NCBI GenBank assembly: GCA_014526335.1
Contig: JACTAT010000117.1
Location: 369,045 to 433,044, forward strand
Length of the DNA: 64,000 bases
Direction of reading: 5' to 3'
From: Chrysaora quinquecirrha
Lineage: Eukaryota > Cnidaria > Scyphozoa > Semaeostomeae > Pelagiidae
Below are positions 56,073 to 64,000 of the stretch, in pieces. The notes under the pieces are model-generated. The model was not told the DNA's origin. It ran no database searches and saw only the letters and a program-made list of their open reading frames with translations. Position numbers and translations under genes: made by a program. Position 1 is the first letter of the stretch, and each line of letters begins with the position of its first letter.

Positions 56073-59000
56073 ATGCAAAACGGTAAGACAGTTTCAGAAG
56101 CAAATAAAAATGCTACAGAGTTTCAGAATGCTGATAATAAAGCCGAAGAAAGAGGGAAAAAGAGGAAACTAAACGACAGCGTATCTGATAATAACTTGCG
56201 AAATTGTTTCAAGAAAGGGAAATTTGATGAAATGGAGCAGTCGCCAGGAAGCAGCTCACATTCCCCAAACAATGGGATCATTAGGCCTATAAATAATCAA
56301 AGAAAACCTGGTTTTGCTGGAAGTAATCGCTTTTATCAAAGCAAGGGTTCCAATATTACTGGCTATGGCTCAAAACCAGCCCCAGCAAAAAAGCTTGTCA
56401 TAAAAAATTTCAAGGGTAAGTCATTGGTGTTGGGAAAATTTAAATTTTTGTATTAACTGGGTGCTCCAGAGTGGAATCTTTGTGCACTGTGCACCAAAGG
56501 ATATTGTTTTCAAAACATTAGGTCCATTTGTTTTCTATTGTTAAAGCAAAAATCGTGCACCAATGTTCTTTGGTGGTGCGCACAGCAAAGTTTCCAACCA
56601 GGTGGGGTAGGGGTCTAAGGTTACAAATCGTCATACTACTGGTCAGGAAACTGTTAGTGTTGGCACACTGCAAAACCCTAGGCAAAGGTTCCTAAAAGGT
56701 CATCTCATTAGCAAATGTTTGCCATAACAAACCCTTTATGTGTAGTAGTCGGTGACGTGGTGTATTTAGCACCAGTCGCTAGGATATCAGTTGCAGGTTA
56801 AATAATCACTACCCTAGCTGGTGCTCGAGGCCTGACCTAGCTGAGCTTCCAACACCTCGAGCAAGCTGGATTAGACCAAGATTCCACAGAAACTAACTAC
56901 CTATAGCCATAATAGAGCAACTACAGAAGAATTGAAGGTAATTGCTCTCATTCATGGAATACACATTTTTTTTATAAGGAACACCTTTATAAGGAACTCG
57001 AGGCTGAAATTCCCAAAAAATTAAGGAACTTTAAGGAACTGTCGAGGCTCAGATGAAAAACTAAGAAACTCTTTTTTAAAGAACAAGACGGTTTGTACAA
57101 AAAGGAACATAAGTACAATATATCGTTCGTCCCCAAAGGCTCTATTTATCCTTAAAGTAAGAAATGAAGAATAGTTTCTATGAATTTGCTATAAAAATTA
57201 GTATTTATACATATCCCACGACAAGGAACAGTATAAGGAACTTTCAGCCTCATTTTGTTGAAAAATAAAGGAACTCCAGCCTCAACTCAGACAAAAGGTT
57301 CCTTATAAAAAAAAAACATGTACATGTTTGTGCCATCCACAAAGTTTTTAGACAAGTTGATCCAATATAAACCACAGCCCACAACCAACTTGGCCAGTGG
57401 TACTGAGCTAGAAAAATAACGAGTGGGGCTGTAGGGGGGGCTTCATTGGAAAATTCATCAAATAATAATGCCAAAATTTAAAAAATGTAGAAAATGTAAA
57501 AATCCCATCAAACATTGTTGGCCAAACATTTGAAATTTTCTTGTCAAGCAAAATGTTGGACCGTTTAGCCAAGTCCAAAACATAGCTCGTTTAACAATTT
57601 TTGCTTGCATCAAGCGAAAAATGTTTTCCAACTTTTCAGAAAATTACTGTTTGATCGTTTGAAACTGCTTGTCAACATTTCTTTTGTTATTGTCAAACTT
57701 CAACAACTTGCAACATAGTAATATTTCTTAGCAGCAAGACGTTCATGCTTGCGCAAGATAAGGAGAAACTTTCTTATTTTGCCAAACAAAGGAGTAACAA
57801 TGGAATCTCCATTAATGGACACTACTGAACAACAGACACCTCCGAACAACGGACAAACATTTTTTTGTGCCAAAAGTCATTTCTTTGTTTAAACAAACCT
57901 CGATATAGTGGAAACCTATCTACAAGGGACATTGAAACTTGGTCCCACAGGTGTCCGGGGAAGTTCTACTGTAGTTAAAAGAAATTTCTCTCCTAATCAG
58001 AGTAGAGTCTTATCAAATCAGACAAAGATGTTATGAGAATGATGCTTCTATTGGATACCATTATTACATAATAGTTGCCCAGACAGATATATCAAGTTTG
58101 CAATAATGAAAATGCTGATGGCTTTATTCTTTGCAGATCATGATCCGTGGTATCTTTCTGTATTTGGACAGGACATATGTACTTCAAAATACTTCTGTTC
58201 TTTCTATATGGTAAGATTTTTCCCAATACATTTTTACTCAAATTCAGGGTCTTGCGCCCTAAAGGGGACAATTAGCGATCTTTGAAGGAAAGTTTTCGAA
58301 AAATGAGAGAAAAGAGCACAAGGGTAACAATGTTTTTTACCAATAAGTATGAAAATAAGGATACTAGGCTTGTTATGGAATTTGACAAAATTAGATCAAT
58401 TTTAATTGAAAAAGGCTATCCTGAGGACGTCATTTTGGGCTATTTTCGCAAAGGATCGCAAATTTTTGGGCTGATCAAAAGAACGGTCCGTAAAAGTGTC
58501 ATGTTTTCCTAAAAATGCCTTGGCAAAGTCCCCTCTCGATTTGATAATCATGTGAAAAGGGCCTTACTAAGTGTTACCCTGCTGCCAAACCTTGGTTAGC
58601 TTTTAGCACTCAGAAAGTTCTACCATCCATTCAAAAGGATTGCGTACCTATAACACAAAATGGCTTGGTCATTTATATAAATTCTTGTGCTGGTGTGATG
58701 CAAGATACGTAGCTAGGTCGCGTTTTCCAGAGATTAGGGGATAGGATAAGACAACACATTCCTGTAACAAAGGTTGACACATTTTTCGGCAAAGAGAGCA
58801 ACCACCCCATGGTTCAAAACAGCCGCCCAACCTTAAAATCATTCTGCCATAGGACAACACTTGCGGGACAACCCAGACTGGGCAAAAAAGTACAGCAGGG
58901 ATAGTTTTCAAGTAATCGACAAAGCAAGATCTTTGTTTCATTCTGGGGTTTTGGAATCTGCCCACTTCAAAACCAAAAAAGCCAGTTCTGTGTAGACAGC

Positions 59001-59411
59001 TAGAGTTTGTTCTCTCACTTGGAGTTTTCAGTTTTTAGTTTCATTTTCGGCTTCACTTTTCTGATTGGTGCATTTTAATCTGCATCTGGTCTAGTCAACT
59101 GTTACAGTCTGTTTCTGACGTTTATACCCTGAGGAATGTTATACCCTATGACATTTCCCCTGCTCATCGCTATTATAAACCAATATCTCAAATGGAATGT
59201 AACTCTTTTTCAAGCTAACTGAGTAATTGTAAATGAAAATTGGTACTGAATCAGAATCGCTTGAATTGCATAATTATGTGGAATAAAAATTTCTAATCAT
59301 TTTCTTCCTCAGGGATATTGGTTTGCATCTATTTAGAAAGCATATAATGGCAAATAATATTGTTCAGTCAAGAACAGTAGATGGCCTGCTGATATTCATT
59401 GACAAAGAGAG
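56073..59411 (+). CDS. CUL4: cullin-4, 5' part, internal exons missing
   Basis: Scaffold of the CRL4 ubiquitin ligase (binds DDB1 through its N-terminus, RBX1 through its C-terminus). Exons found: 56073-56415, 58137-58210, 59313-59411. The first encodes a 114-residue leader with a basic nuclear-localisation-like RGKKRKLND, as in the CUL4B leader, and ends PAKKLVIKNFKG, the start of the conserved cullin body. The second reads IMIRGIFLYLDRTYVLQNTS and the third DIGLHLFRKHIM plus TVDGLLIFIDKER, both canonical CUL4. Phases of exons 2 and 3 join. Between 56415 (phase 1) and 58137 (phase 0) about 90 highly conserved codons, including the DDB1-contacting helix region, are absent. Nothing after 59411 is found in the remaining 4.6 kb. 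Either an incomplete assembly, a very long following intron, or a decaying copy. Confidence 0.88.
56755..56890 (-). mobile_element. tRNA-derived SINE, family A, copy 5 (degraded)
   Basis: TGGTCTAATCCAGCTTGCTC and the body end GCGACTGGTGCTAAATACAC are recognisable on the minus strand. Box B is damaged and a stretch in the middle is deleted. Located in the first CUL4 intron, where conserved exons are missing. Confidence 0.65.
56960..57325. mobile_element. MITE, TACACTC/ATAAG group, AAGGAACT subtype
   Basis: Ends TACACATTTTTTTTATAAGG and CCTTATAAAAAAAAAACATG. Internal TAAGGAACT or AAGGAAC occurs about seven times. Same plan as 25201-25573 with AAGAAACT replaced by AAGGAACT at the ends and inside. 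Confidence 0.78.
57506..57710. mobile_element. MITE of the AAACATTG family, copy 6
   Basis: CATCAAACATTGTTGGCCAA on the left, TTACTGTTTGATCGTTTGAA on the right, with CTTGTCAAGCAAAATGTTGG inside. Right end diverged. Confidence 0.65.
57800..57975. mobile_element. DNA-transposon fragment with ACGGACA words
   Basis: ATGGACACTACTGAACAACA, AACGGACAAAC and GGTGTCCGGGGAAGTTCTAC, ending TACTGTAG. Resembles 41886-42065; probably a pogo/Tigger-like remnant. Confidence 0.45.
58780..59165 (+). mobile_element. Penelope-like 3' end, relic
   Basis: Nucleotide similarity to 21650-22060 (TCGGCAAAGAGAGCAACCAC, AAAGCAAGATCTTTGTTTCA, TTCTGTGTAGACAG) with several frameshifts. The pseudo-LTR block CTGATTGGTGCATTTTAATC and GTCTGTTTCTGACGTTTATA follows. 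The hammerhead core has lost its GAA half. Confidence 0.65.
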
Positions 59412-59479
59412 GTATTGCTTAATTCATATTTTAACTTTCACGTTAATCAATATGCGAAATCTTGAGTTTGTTCAGCGAA

Positions 59480-59550
59480 GAAGATCATCAATGAATCAAT
59501 TAAACAGTAGTGGTCTAAAGACTGACCCTTGGGGTACACCATAGGTAACT
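59480..59550 (-). mobile_element. LINE reverse transcriptase fragment downstream of GPCR copy 3
   Basis: The minus strand reads YGVPQGSVFRPLLFN, then a stop, then FIDDLLR: the substrate-binding block of an L2/CR1/Rex-type reverse transcriptase. Equivalent fragments sit behind the other two GPCR copies. Confidence 0.7.
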
Positions 59551-59689
59551 ATATTTCAAATTAGCATTGCAGTCCTTTGTCTTGTTGCTGCCCATTTGAG
59601 GTAATATATGATTCTCACTCTTTGGTTCTGCTTTCTGTTGTATTGTGACGCTTTGCAGTTTATTTTCAAAACCTTCACACTACTTCACC

Positions 59690-60010
59690 TCCTACATATG
59701 CACAATACAGAAATCTCTTGTTTTAGAAACAAGAGCTGATAGCAAATTATAAAGCATTCAACAGTAAATTTTTACATAAGATTCTCATCCGAGTGTCGTA
59801 TAACGATTAAGAGACATATATCCAGCATGCTTCTGTACCGGATGTTGTAAAGAACAGAACTAACAAACACACATAGATACCACTATAAGTGCGAGACTTG
59901 ACTTTCCTATCCTTTTTATATTACTTTGCCCGCTGGCAATACTTCTGTGTAGTTGAATATATTTCCTCCCTAATCCTTTCTGTAAAAGTTATTATTTTAT
60001 CATAGTTGAA
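59690..60010 (-). pseudogene. rhodopsin-type GPCR relic (copy 3)
   Basis: Nucleotide similarity to the third cytoplasmic loop through TM7 of the copies at 60683 and 63461: CAATACTTCTGTGTAG, AACAAACACACATAGATACC and GAGCTGATAGCAAATTATAA are in matching order. Multiple stops and indels; not translatable. Followed by the LINE fragment 59480-59550. Confidence 0.65.
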
Positions 60011-60424
60011 ATTTATTTATTAAGGCTTTGCTTGCCATATCTTGAAAACTATTTTGTTATATGTGAACTAGTAATGCGACGCCTTGTCTCATAGTTGCAA
60101 TTCAGTTGATATGTGCGACTACTCTAGTCGAGTCTGCTTCGATAATTGGCTCCCCCATGACAATTGTTTTTGTCAATCTTATAGCATGATCTCGAAATTT
60201 CAACTCAATCATTCATCGTTGCAGTATCTTTAATATCTCCTTCTGTTGCAAAGCAGAAACCTTCGATTCTCCTTGCTGACTAAGAATTCTTTTAAGTATT
60301 CATGCATATCACTGTGTTCTCAATTTTCAAATGTGATTAACTCGACCACTTTCTCGATTTCTTTGATAAATAGAACTAACTCACTAGCCTGTACAATATT
60401 TCATACTGGCCAGCTTTGTTGTCG

Positions 60425-60510
60425 CGAAAGAAAATCGCGAAACAAGTCAGTAAATAAATTAAACAGTAGCGGTCCAATGATGGAGCCTTGGGGTACACCA
60501 TCACACTCTA
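60425..60510 (-). mobile_element. LINE reverse transcriptase fragment downstream of GPCR copy 1
   Basis: The minus strand encodes DGVPQGSIIGPLLFNLFTDL, an intact version of the RT block seen at 59480 and 63345. It lies about 180 bp past the GPCR stop. Confidence 0.78.
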
Positions 60511-60682
60511 CTATTTGCAAATGAAATAATAAGATCCTGGGTCTCGTTAATTCTACAGCTCAGTGATTTCTCTCTCACTTTCTTTTGTCCTTTCATTGAA
60601 TAGTGGAACCTAGGAGAAGGATACTTAGAAATAAACTTGGGGTAAGTGTAAGTCCTCGGCTGGTGCAATTCTCACTTCCTGG

Positions 60683-61613
60683 CTATGCTTCGATCGTGTT
60701 GACCCTCGTGTTACTGCCCTTTCTGCATCTCCACAACTTGAAGATCTCCTTTCTAAGATAAGAAAGCTGATAGCAAGTAATACAAGCATTCAATAGTGAA
60801 TTGCCATTGACAAGATGCCCTTCCCAGCATGTCAGATATTTAGAGACACGAGAATCAAATCCGAGCGCTTGAAGACCGGAGTCGATGAAAAAGGGCAAAT
60901 AGCAAACACACATAGATACCAATATATGAGGCCACCCGTCAGTGCGAGGCTAGACTCTCGTTGCCTTATCTCTGCATCCTGCTGGCAATACCTCTGCATA
61001 GCCACATTTATTTGTTTCCTCACTCGTCTTGTGAAAGTTAAAATCCTATAGTAGCAAAAGACGTTAACAGCGACCCCAGGCAGTCCTCCAATGACCATAA
61101 TGCCAACTGTCACTTTGATGTCTTTTGTAACTAATGCATGAATTATTGACAAAGCAGAAAAAACCCATGTTGTAATAACTGTGATTATTACTGCTCGTAC
61201 GTTTGCCACTCTTTCATAGAAGAAAGGATAGAATATGGCGGTGTATCTTTCCAGGGCAATCAAAGATATTGTCAAAAATGATACCATGCAAAGAGTATTA
61301 CCTAAAGGTATATAAACCAAACAAAGAGAACGCGGATTTTCCCCATAACTTATTGTATAGAGAATGACAGATTTGACAGGCTGTGCTATAAACTCGCAAA
61401 GACAATCTGTAATGACAAGATTCAAGAGGAATATATTAGATGGTTTCGATCGTTCTTTGCTTTTGAGTAGGACGATAATCAACGACGTATGTTAAGCAGA
61501 CTGATTGGCAGTGATAGTATTGTACTTACAATTGCGCATGCTTTTGAGTTGCTTCGAAAACCGATCGTGTTCTCATAAGATATCCCTTTGTAGCCACAAG
61601 TAGTAAGATTCAT
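60683..61613 (-). pseudogene. rhodopsin-class GPCR with two frameshifts (copy 1)
   Basis: Seven-transmembrane receptor of unknown ligand, from what looks like a lineage-specific family. The ATG at 61613 opens MNLTTCGYKG with an N-glycosylation site (NLT), then TM1 (ACAIVSTILSLPISLLN). A shift near 61485-61495 moves to the frame continuing LLKSKERSKPSNIFLLNLVI (TM2), TM3 ending SLIALERY (an ERY version of DRY), and ILTFTRRVRKQI before TM6. Near 60920-60928 an extra AT (ATATATG against ATATG in copy 2) shifts the frame again, and TM6-TM7 continue as PFFIDSGLQALGF and NSLLNACITCYQL, where NACITCY replaces the usual NPxxY. Both shifts disable the gene as sequenced. Stop codon at 60683-60685. Confidence 0.85.
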
Positions 61614-61619
61614 GATTAT

Positions 61620-62085
61620 GATTACGCCGCTTTTTAGATATCAGCTCTAGATAACCCACATCAACATTAGATTTCAATTCCCCTTCACTCTCGTTACCTT
61701 AATTCCTTTTAACTACTATGATGTTCCGAGCGTTTACGATTTGTACGAAATCTGTTTTTTTTTATTTGTTGAGTCTTATTCTGCATTCTCTGGGACTAGC
61801 CACCTGCTCCTCAAATTCTTCAAGATCAAAAAAACTGTATTTATCTGAAACTGTATAACTCATTCACGGTATTTCTATTTGATATTTTTTGTTTGTATAA
61901 CGTAAGGCAATTCTATTGCAAACCACAAAATCGAATCTTTGATCAGTCAGAGCCGCTATAGTGTTCACAAAACGTTTCACCTGTTTCAGCCTATCTTTTT
62001 CAAAGAAATCTCATTCACGTTTATCATCTGTGACTGTGACTCAGTTCAAAGCCTATCTAAAACCTTCTCATTCTACGTCCCAACA
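61620..62085. other. no recognisable feature
   Basis: Between GPCR copy 1 and the tetranucleotide arrays. No coding or repeat signal seen. Confidence 0.4.
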
Positions 62086-62094
62086 AATTATCGT

Positions 62095-62525
62095 ATCAGC
62101 TAACTGACTGACTTTAAGTAAAACAACGCTAACTGGCTACCTTACTAACTACCTAATTAACTAAAAGTATTTAGTTAGCTAACTAGCTAACTAACTAACT
62201 CAACTAACTAACTATTTGTCTATTAACAATCTAACTAACTAATTTACTAACTAACTAACTAATCAACGAACTAACTGACTAACTAAGTAACTAACTATTT
62301 GTCTTATTAACTACTTAACTAACTAACTAACTAACTAGCTTACTTACTAACTAACTATCTTAATAACCGCCTAAGGTACTAACTATATCTAATTAGCTAA
62401 CACCTAATTCAGTAGCTACTTAAATAACTAGCTAACTAACTAACTAACTAATTAACTAACTAACTAACTATCAAAATAACTAACTAACTAAGCAACCAGC
62501 TAGCTAGTATCTTGGTAACTAAAAC
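62095..62525. repeat. (CTAA)n tetranucleotide array, imperfect
   Basis: About 430 bp of CTAACTAACTAA-type sequence with frequent interruptions, immediately followed by the GACT array. Confidence 0.92.
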
Positions 62526-62553
62526 ACCAGCTAGCTTACTGAGTTACTGAACT

Positions 62554-62814
62554 GTTTGACTGACTGACTGACTGACTGACTGACTGACTGACTGACTGAC
62601 TGACTGACTGACTGACTGACTGACTGACTGACTGACTGACTGACTGACTGACTGACTGACTGACTGACTGACTGACTGACTGACTGACTGACTGACTGAC
62701 TGACTGACTGACTGACTGACTGACTGACTGACTGACTGACTGACTGACTGACTGACTGACTGACTGACTGCCCGACTGACTGACTGACTGTCTGACTGAC
62801 TGACTGACTGACTG
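62554..62814. repeat. (GACT)n tetranucleotide array, nearly pure
   Basis: About 260 bp of GACTGACT with only a few interruptions near 62770-62790. The long minus-strand open frame (Ser-Gln-Ser-Val repeats) is a by-product of the 4-bp unit. Confidence 0.95.
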
Positions 62815-63344
62815 TCCATAGTTATTTGGCGAGTATTATCTTTTGTCAATCCCTTCTATTTCTCCAATTTTTCACCTTTTCGCCATGTCCCTAAGGCATT
62901 CACGCTAGATTTGTGTCTTCTGTAGCACGTAAAGCTATATTCAAATGAACTTGGCGACTTATTCTTTTGCACATATTTATAAAAAACTATTAATTCATCT
63001 TGTTTATACAACTCTTTCTAGTTTATATCCTAAAAAGCATCTTGCATCATCCAAACTAATATGTGAATACTTGTCTCACTGCTTCAGGATTGTTGATATG
63101 GTGCTATTGGCAAACCTCGAACCAGTGTGCTTCGATAATGTGCTGTCGAGCAACTTTTGGTTTTTGTAGCAAATTTTTTACGTGATCTCGAGGGTGCAAC
63201 TTAGTTGTTTCAGTATCTAATGTAGGCTGAATTGGTGATTCAAGAGTGGAATGCATTGTATTCGATTCCTTTCTTTATTTCTTTCTAAACAACAATACTG
63301 TTCTACCTTCTGCAATACTTCATGCCGCTAAGCTTGGTTTTCGA

Positions 63345-63420
63345 GAAACATAATGGTCTGTAAAGAAATTGGACAGTAGTGGCCCAAAGACAGAACCTTG
63401 AGGTACGCCAAAAGTATCTC
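63345..63420 (-). mobile_element. LINE reverse transcriptase fragment downstream of GPCR copy 2
   Basis: The minus strand encodes FGVPQGSVFGPLLSNFFTDH, homologous to the fragments behind copies 1 and 3, about 45 bp past the stop of this receptor. Confidence 0.75.
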
Positions 63421-63460
63421 GATATTTATAACGAATTGGCGATGGTTTTTTCTCGTTTAT

Positions 63461-64000
63461 TCAACTGATATTTGTAATTCCGACCCTTTTGATTCTGCCT
63501 CCATGATTTACTGCTCCCCTGCCATGTTGGAGTTTATCACGTAAAGGCGAAACCCTCGTGTTACTGCATCTTCCGCATCTCCATAATCTGAAGATTGCCT
63601 TTCTGAGATAAGAAAGCTGATAGCAAGTAATACAAGCATTCAACAATGAATTCATATTCACAAGATTCAATTCCCAAAATCTTAGATATCGAGAGACAAG
63701 AGATTCAAATCCGGCCGCTTGAAGACCGGACTCTATGAAAAAGGGCAAGTAGCAAATACACATAGATACCAATATGAGGCCACCAGTCAGTGCGAGGCTA
63801 GACTCTCTTTCTCTTTTCTCTGCATCTTGCTGGCAATACCTCTGTGTAGTTGCATTGATTTCTTTCCTGACTCTTCTTGTGAACGTTAATATTTTGTAAT
63901 AGCAATAAAAATTAAAAATAGACCCGACTGCGCCAAAAGCGATAACCATACCAAATAGTACTTTGTTTTCCTTTTTAACCACTGGATGAATAACGGAAAT
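63461..64000 (-). CDS. rhodopsin-class GPCR, C-terminal part, runs off the window (copy 2)
   Basis: Close paralogue of copy 1 with an intact frame through TM5 (GMVIAFGAVGSIFNFYCYY), the loop ILTFTRRVRKEINATTQRYC, TM6 (ALTGGLILVSMCICYLPFF, with CYLP in place of CWxP) and TM7 (NSLLNACITCYQLSYLR). The cytoplasmic tail is short and basic and ends near VGITNIS. The frame is still open at the window end (ISVIHPVVKKENK), so TM1-TM4 lie beyond 64000. Ligand unknown. In contrast to copy 1 there is no frameshift, so this may be the working member. Confidence 0.85.
   Translation of the reverse strand: MSVIHPVVKKENKVLFGMVIAFGAVGSIFNFYCYYKILTFTRRVRKEINATTQRYCQQDAEKRERESSLALTGGLILVSMCICYLPFFIESGLQAAGFESLVSRYLRFWELNLVNMNSLLNACITCYQLSYLRKAIFRLWRCGRCSNTRVSPLRDKLQHGRGAVNHGGRIKRVGITNIS

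Noticed and set aside
62544..62849. Long minus-strand open frame of Ser-Gln-Ser-Val repeats
   Set aside because: It is the translation of a pure (GACT)n array; a 4-bp repeat without stops gives an open frame in every phase.

Overview
The window is intron-rich metazoan nuclear DNA: AT-rich, packed with transposons, with GT-AG introns whose phases match vertebrate orthologues. The gene content (POLD3, CCDC13, an Aralar/citrin carrier, CUL4, a small rhodopsin-type GPCR cluster) and the repeats (Penelope-like elements with GIY-YIG tails, L2/RTE-like LINEs, tRNA-derived SINEs, many MITEs and foldback elements) suggest a non-bilaterian or slowly evolving marine invertebrate, most likely a cnidarian. 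That assignment is inference. There are two runs of exactly 500 N (12078-12577 and 43501-44000). These look like placeholder gaps, so sequence of unknown length is missing there.

Layout. (1) 2.8-12.1 kb, + strand: a gene of unknown function read from nine exons. It encodes a Ser/Arg-rich and Asn/Gln-rich protein and runs into the first gap. (2) 13.3-26.7 kb, - strand: the N-terminal EF-hand half of a mitochondrial aspartate/glutamate carrier (SLC25A12/13). Its carrier-domain exons would lie inside the same gap. (3) 27.7-40.0 kb, + strand: CCDC13, head-to-head with the carrier gene, 12 exons, last exon not found. (4) 42.5-44.0 kb: a Ty1/copia retrotransposon on the - strand, broken by the second gap. 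(5) 44.5-55.5 kb, - strand: a complete POLD3 in 17 exons with continuous reading phase, ending in a PCNA-binding PIP box. (6) 56.1-59.4 kb, + strand: the start of CUL4, head-to-head with POLD3, with conserved exons missing between the first and second ones found. (7) 59.5-64.0 kb, - strand: three tandem GPCR copies (a relic, a frameshifted pseudogene and a partial one), each followed by the same LINE reverse-transcriptase fragment.

Most introns are made of nested repeats. The most unusual are: (a) a MITE group with shared termini (TACACTC, T-run, ATAAG), in which a short motif near the ends is repeated inside each element and differs between subfamilies (AAGAAACT, AAGGAACT, AAGCAACT, AAGAAC); (b) Penelope-like fragments with a GIY-YIG C-terminal tail, followed by a sequence that fits the hammerhead ribozyme core, best preserved as an inverted pair at 13964-14135; (c) two large foldback elements whose outer arms are minisatellites; (d) two hAT-type elements with perfect 8-bp target duplications, one inserted 16 nt upstream of a POLD3 3' splice site. 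The genes are housekeeping or ciliary (DNA replication, ubiquitin ligase, mitochondrial transport, centriolar satellite) and do not form one pathway. What links them is gene order: two divergent promoter pairs and two convergent ends.
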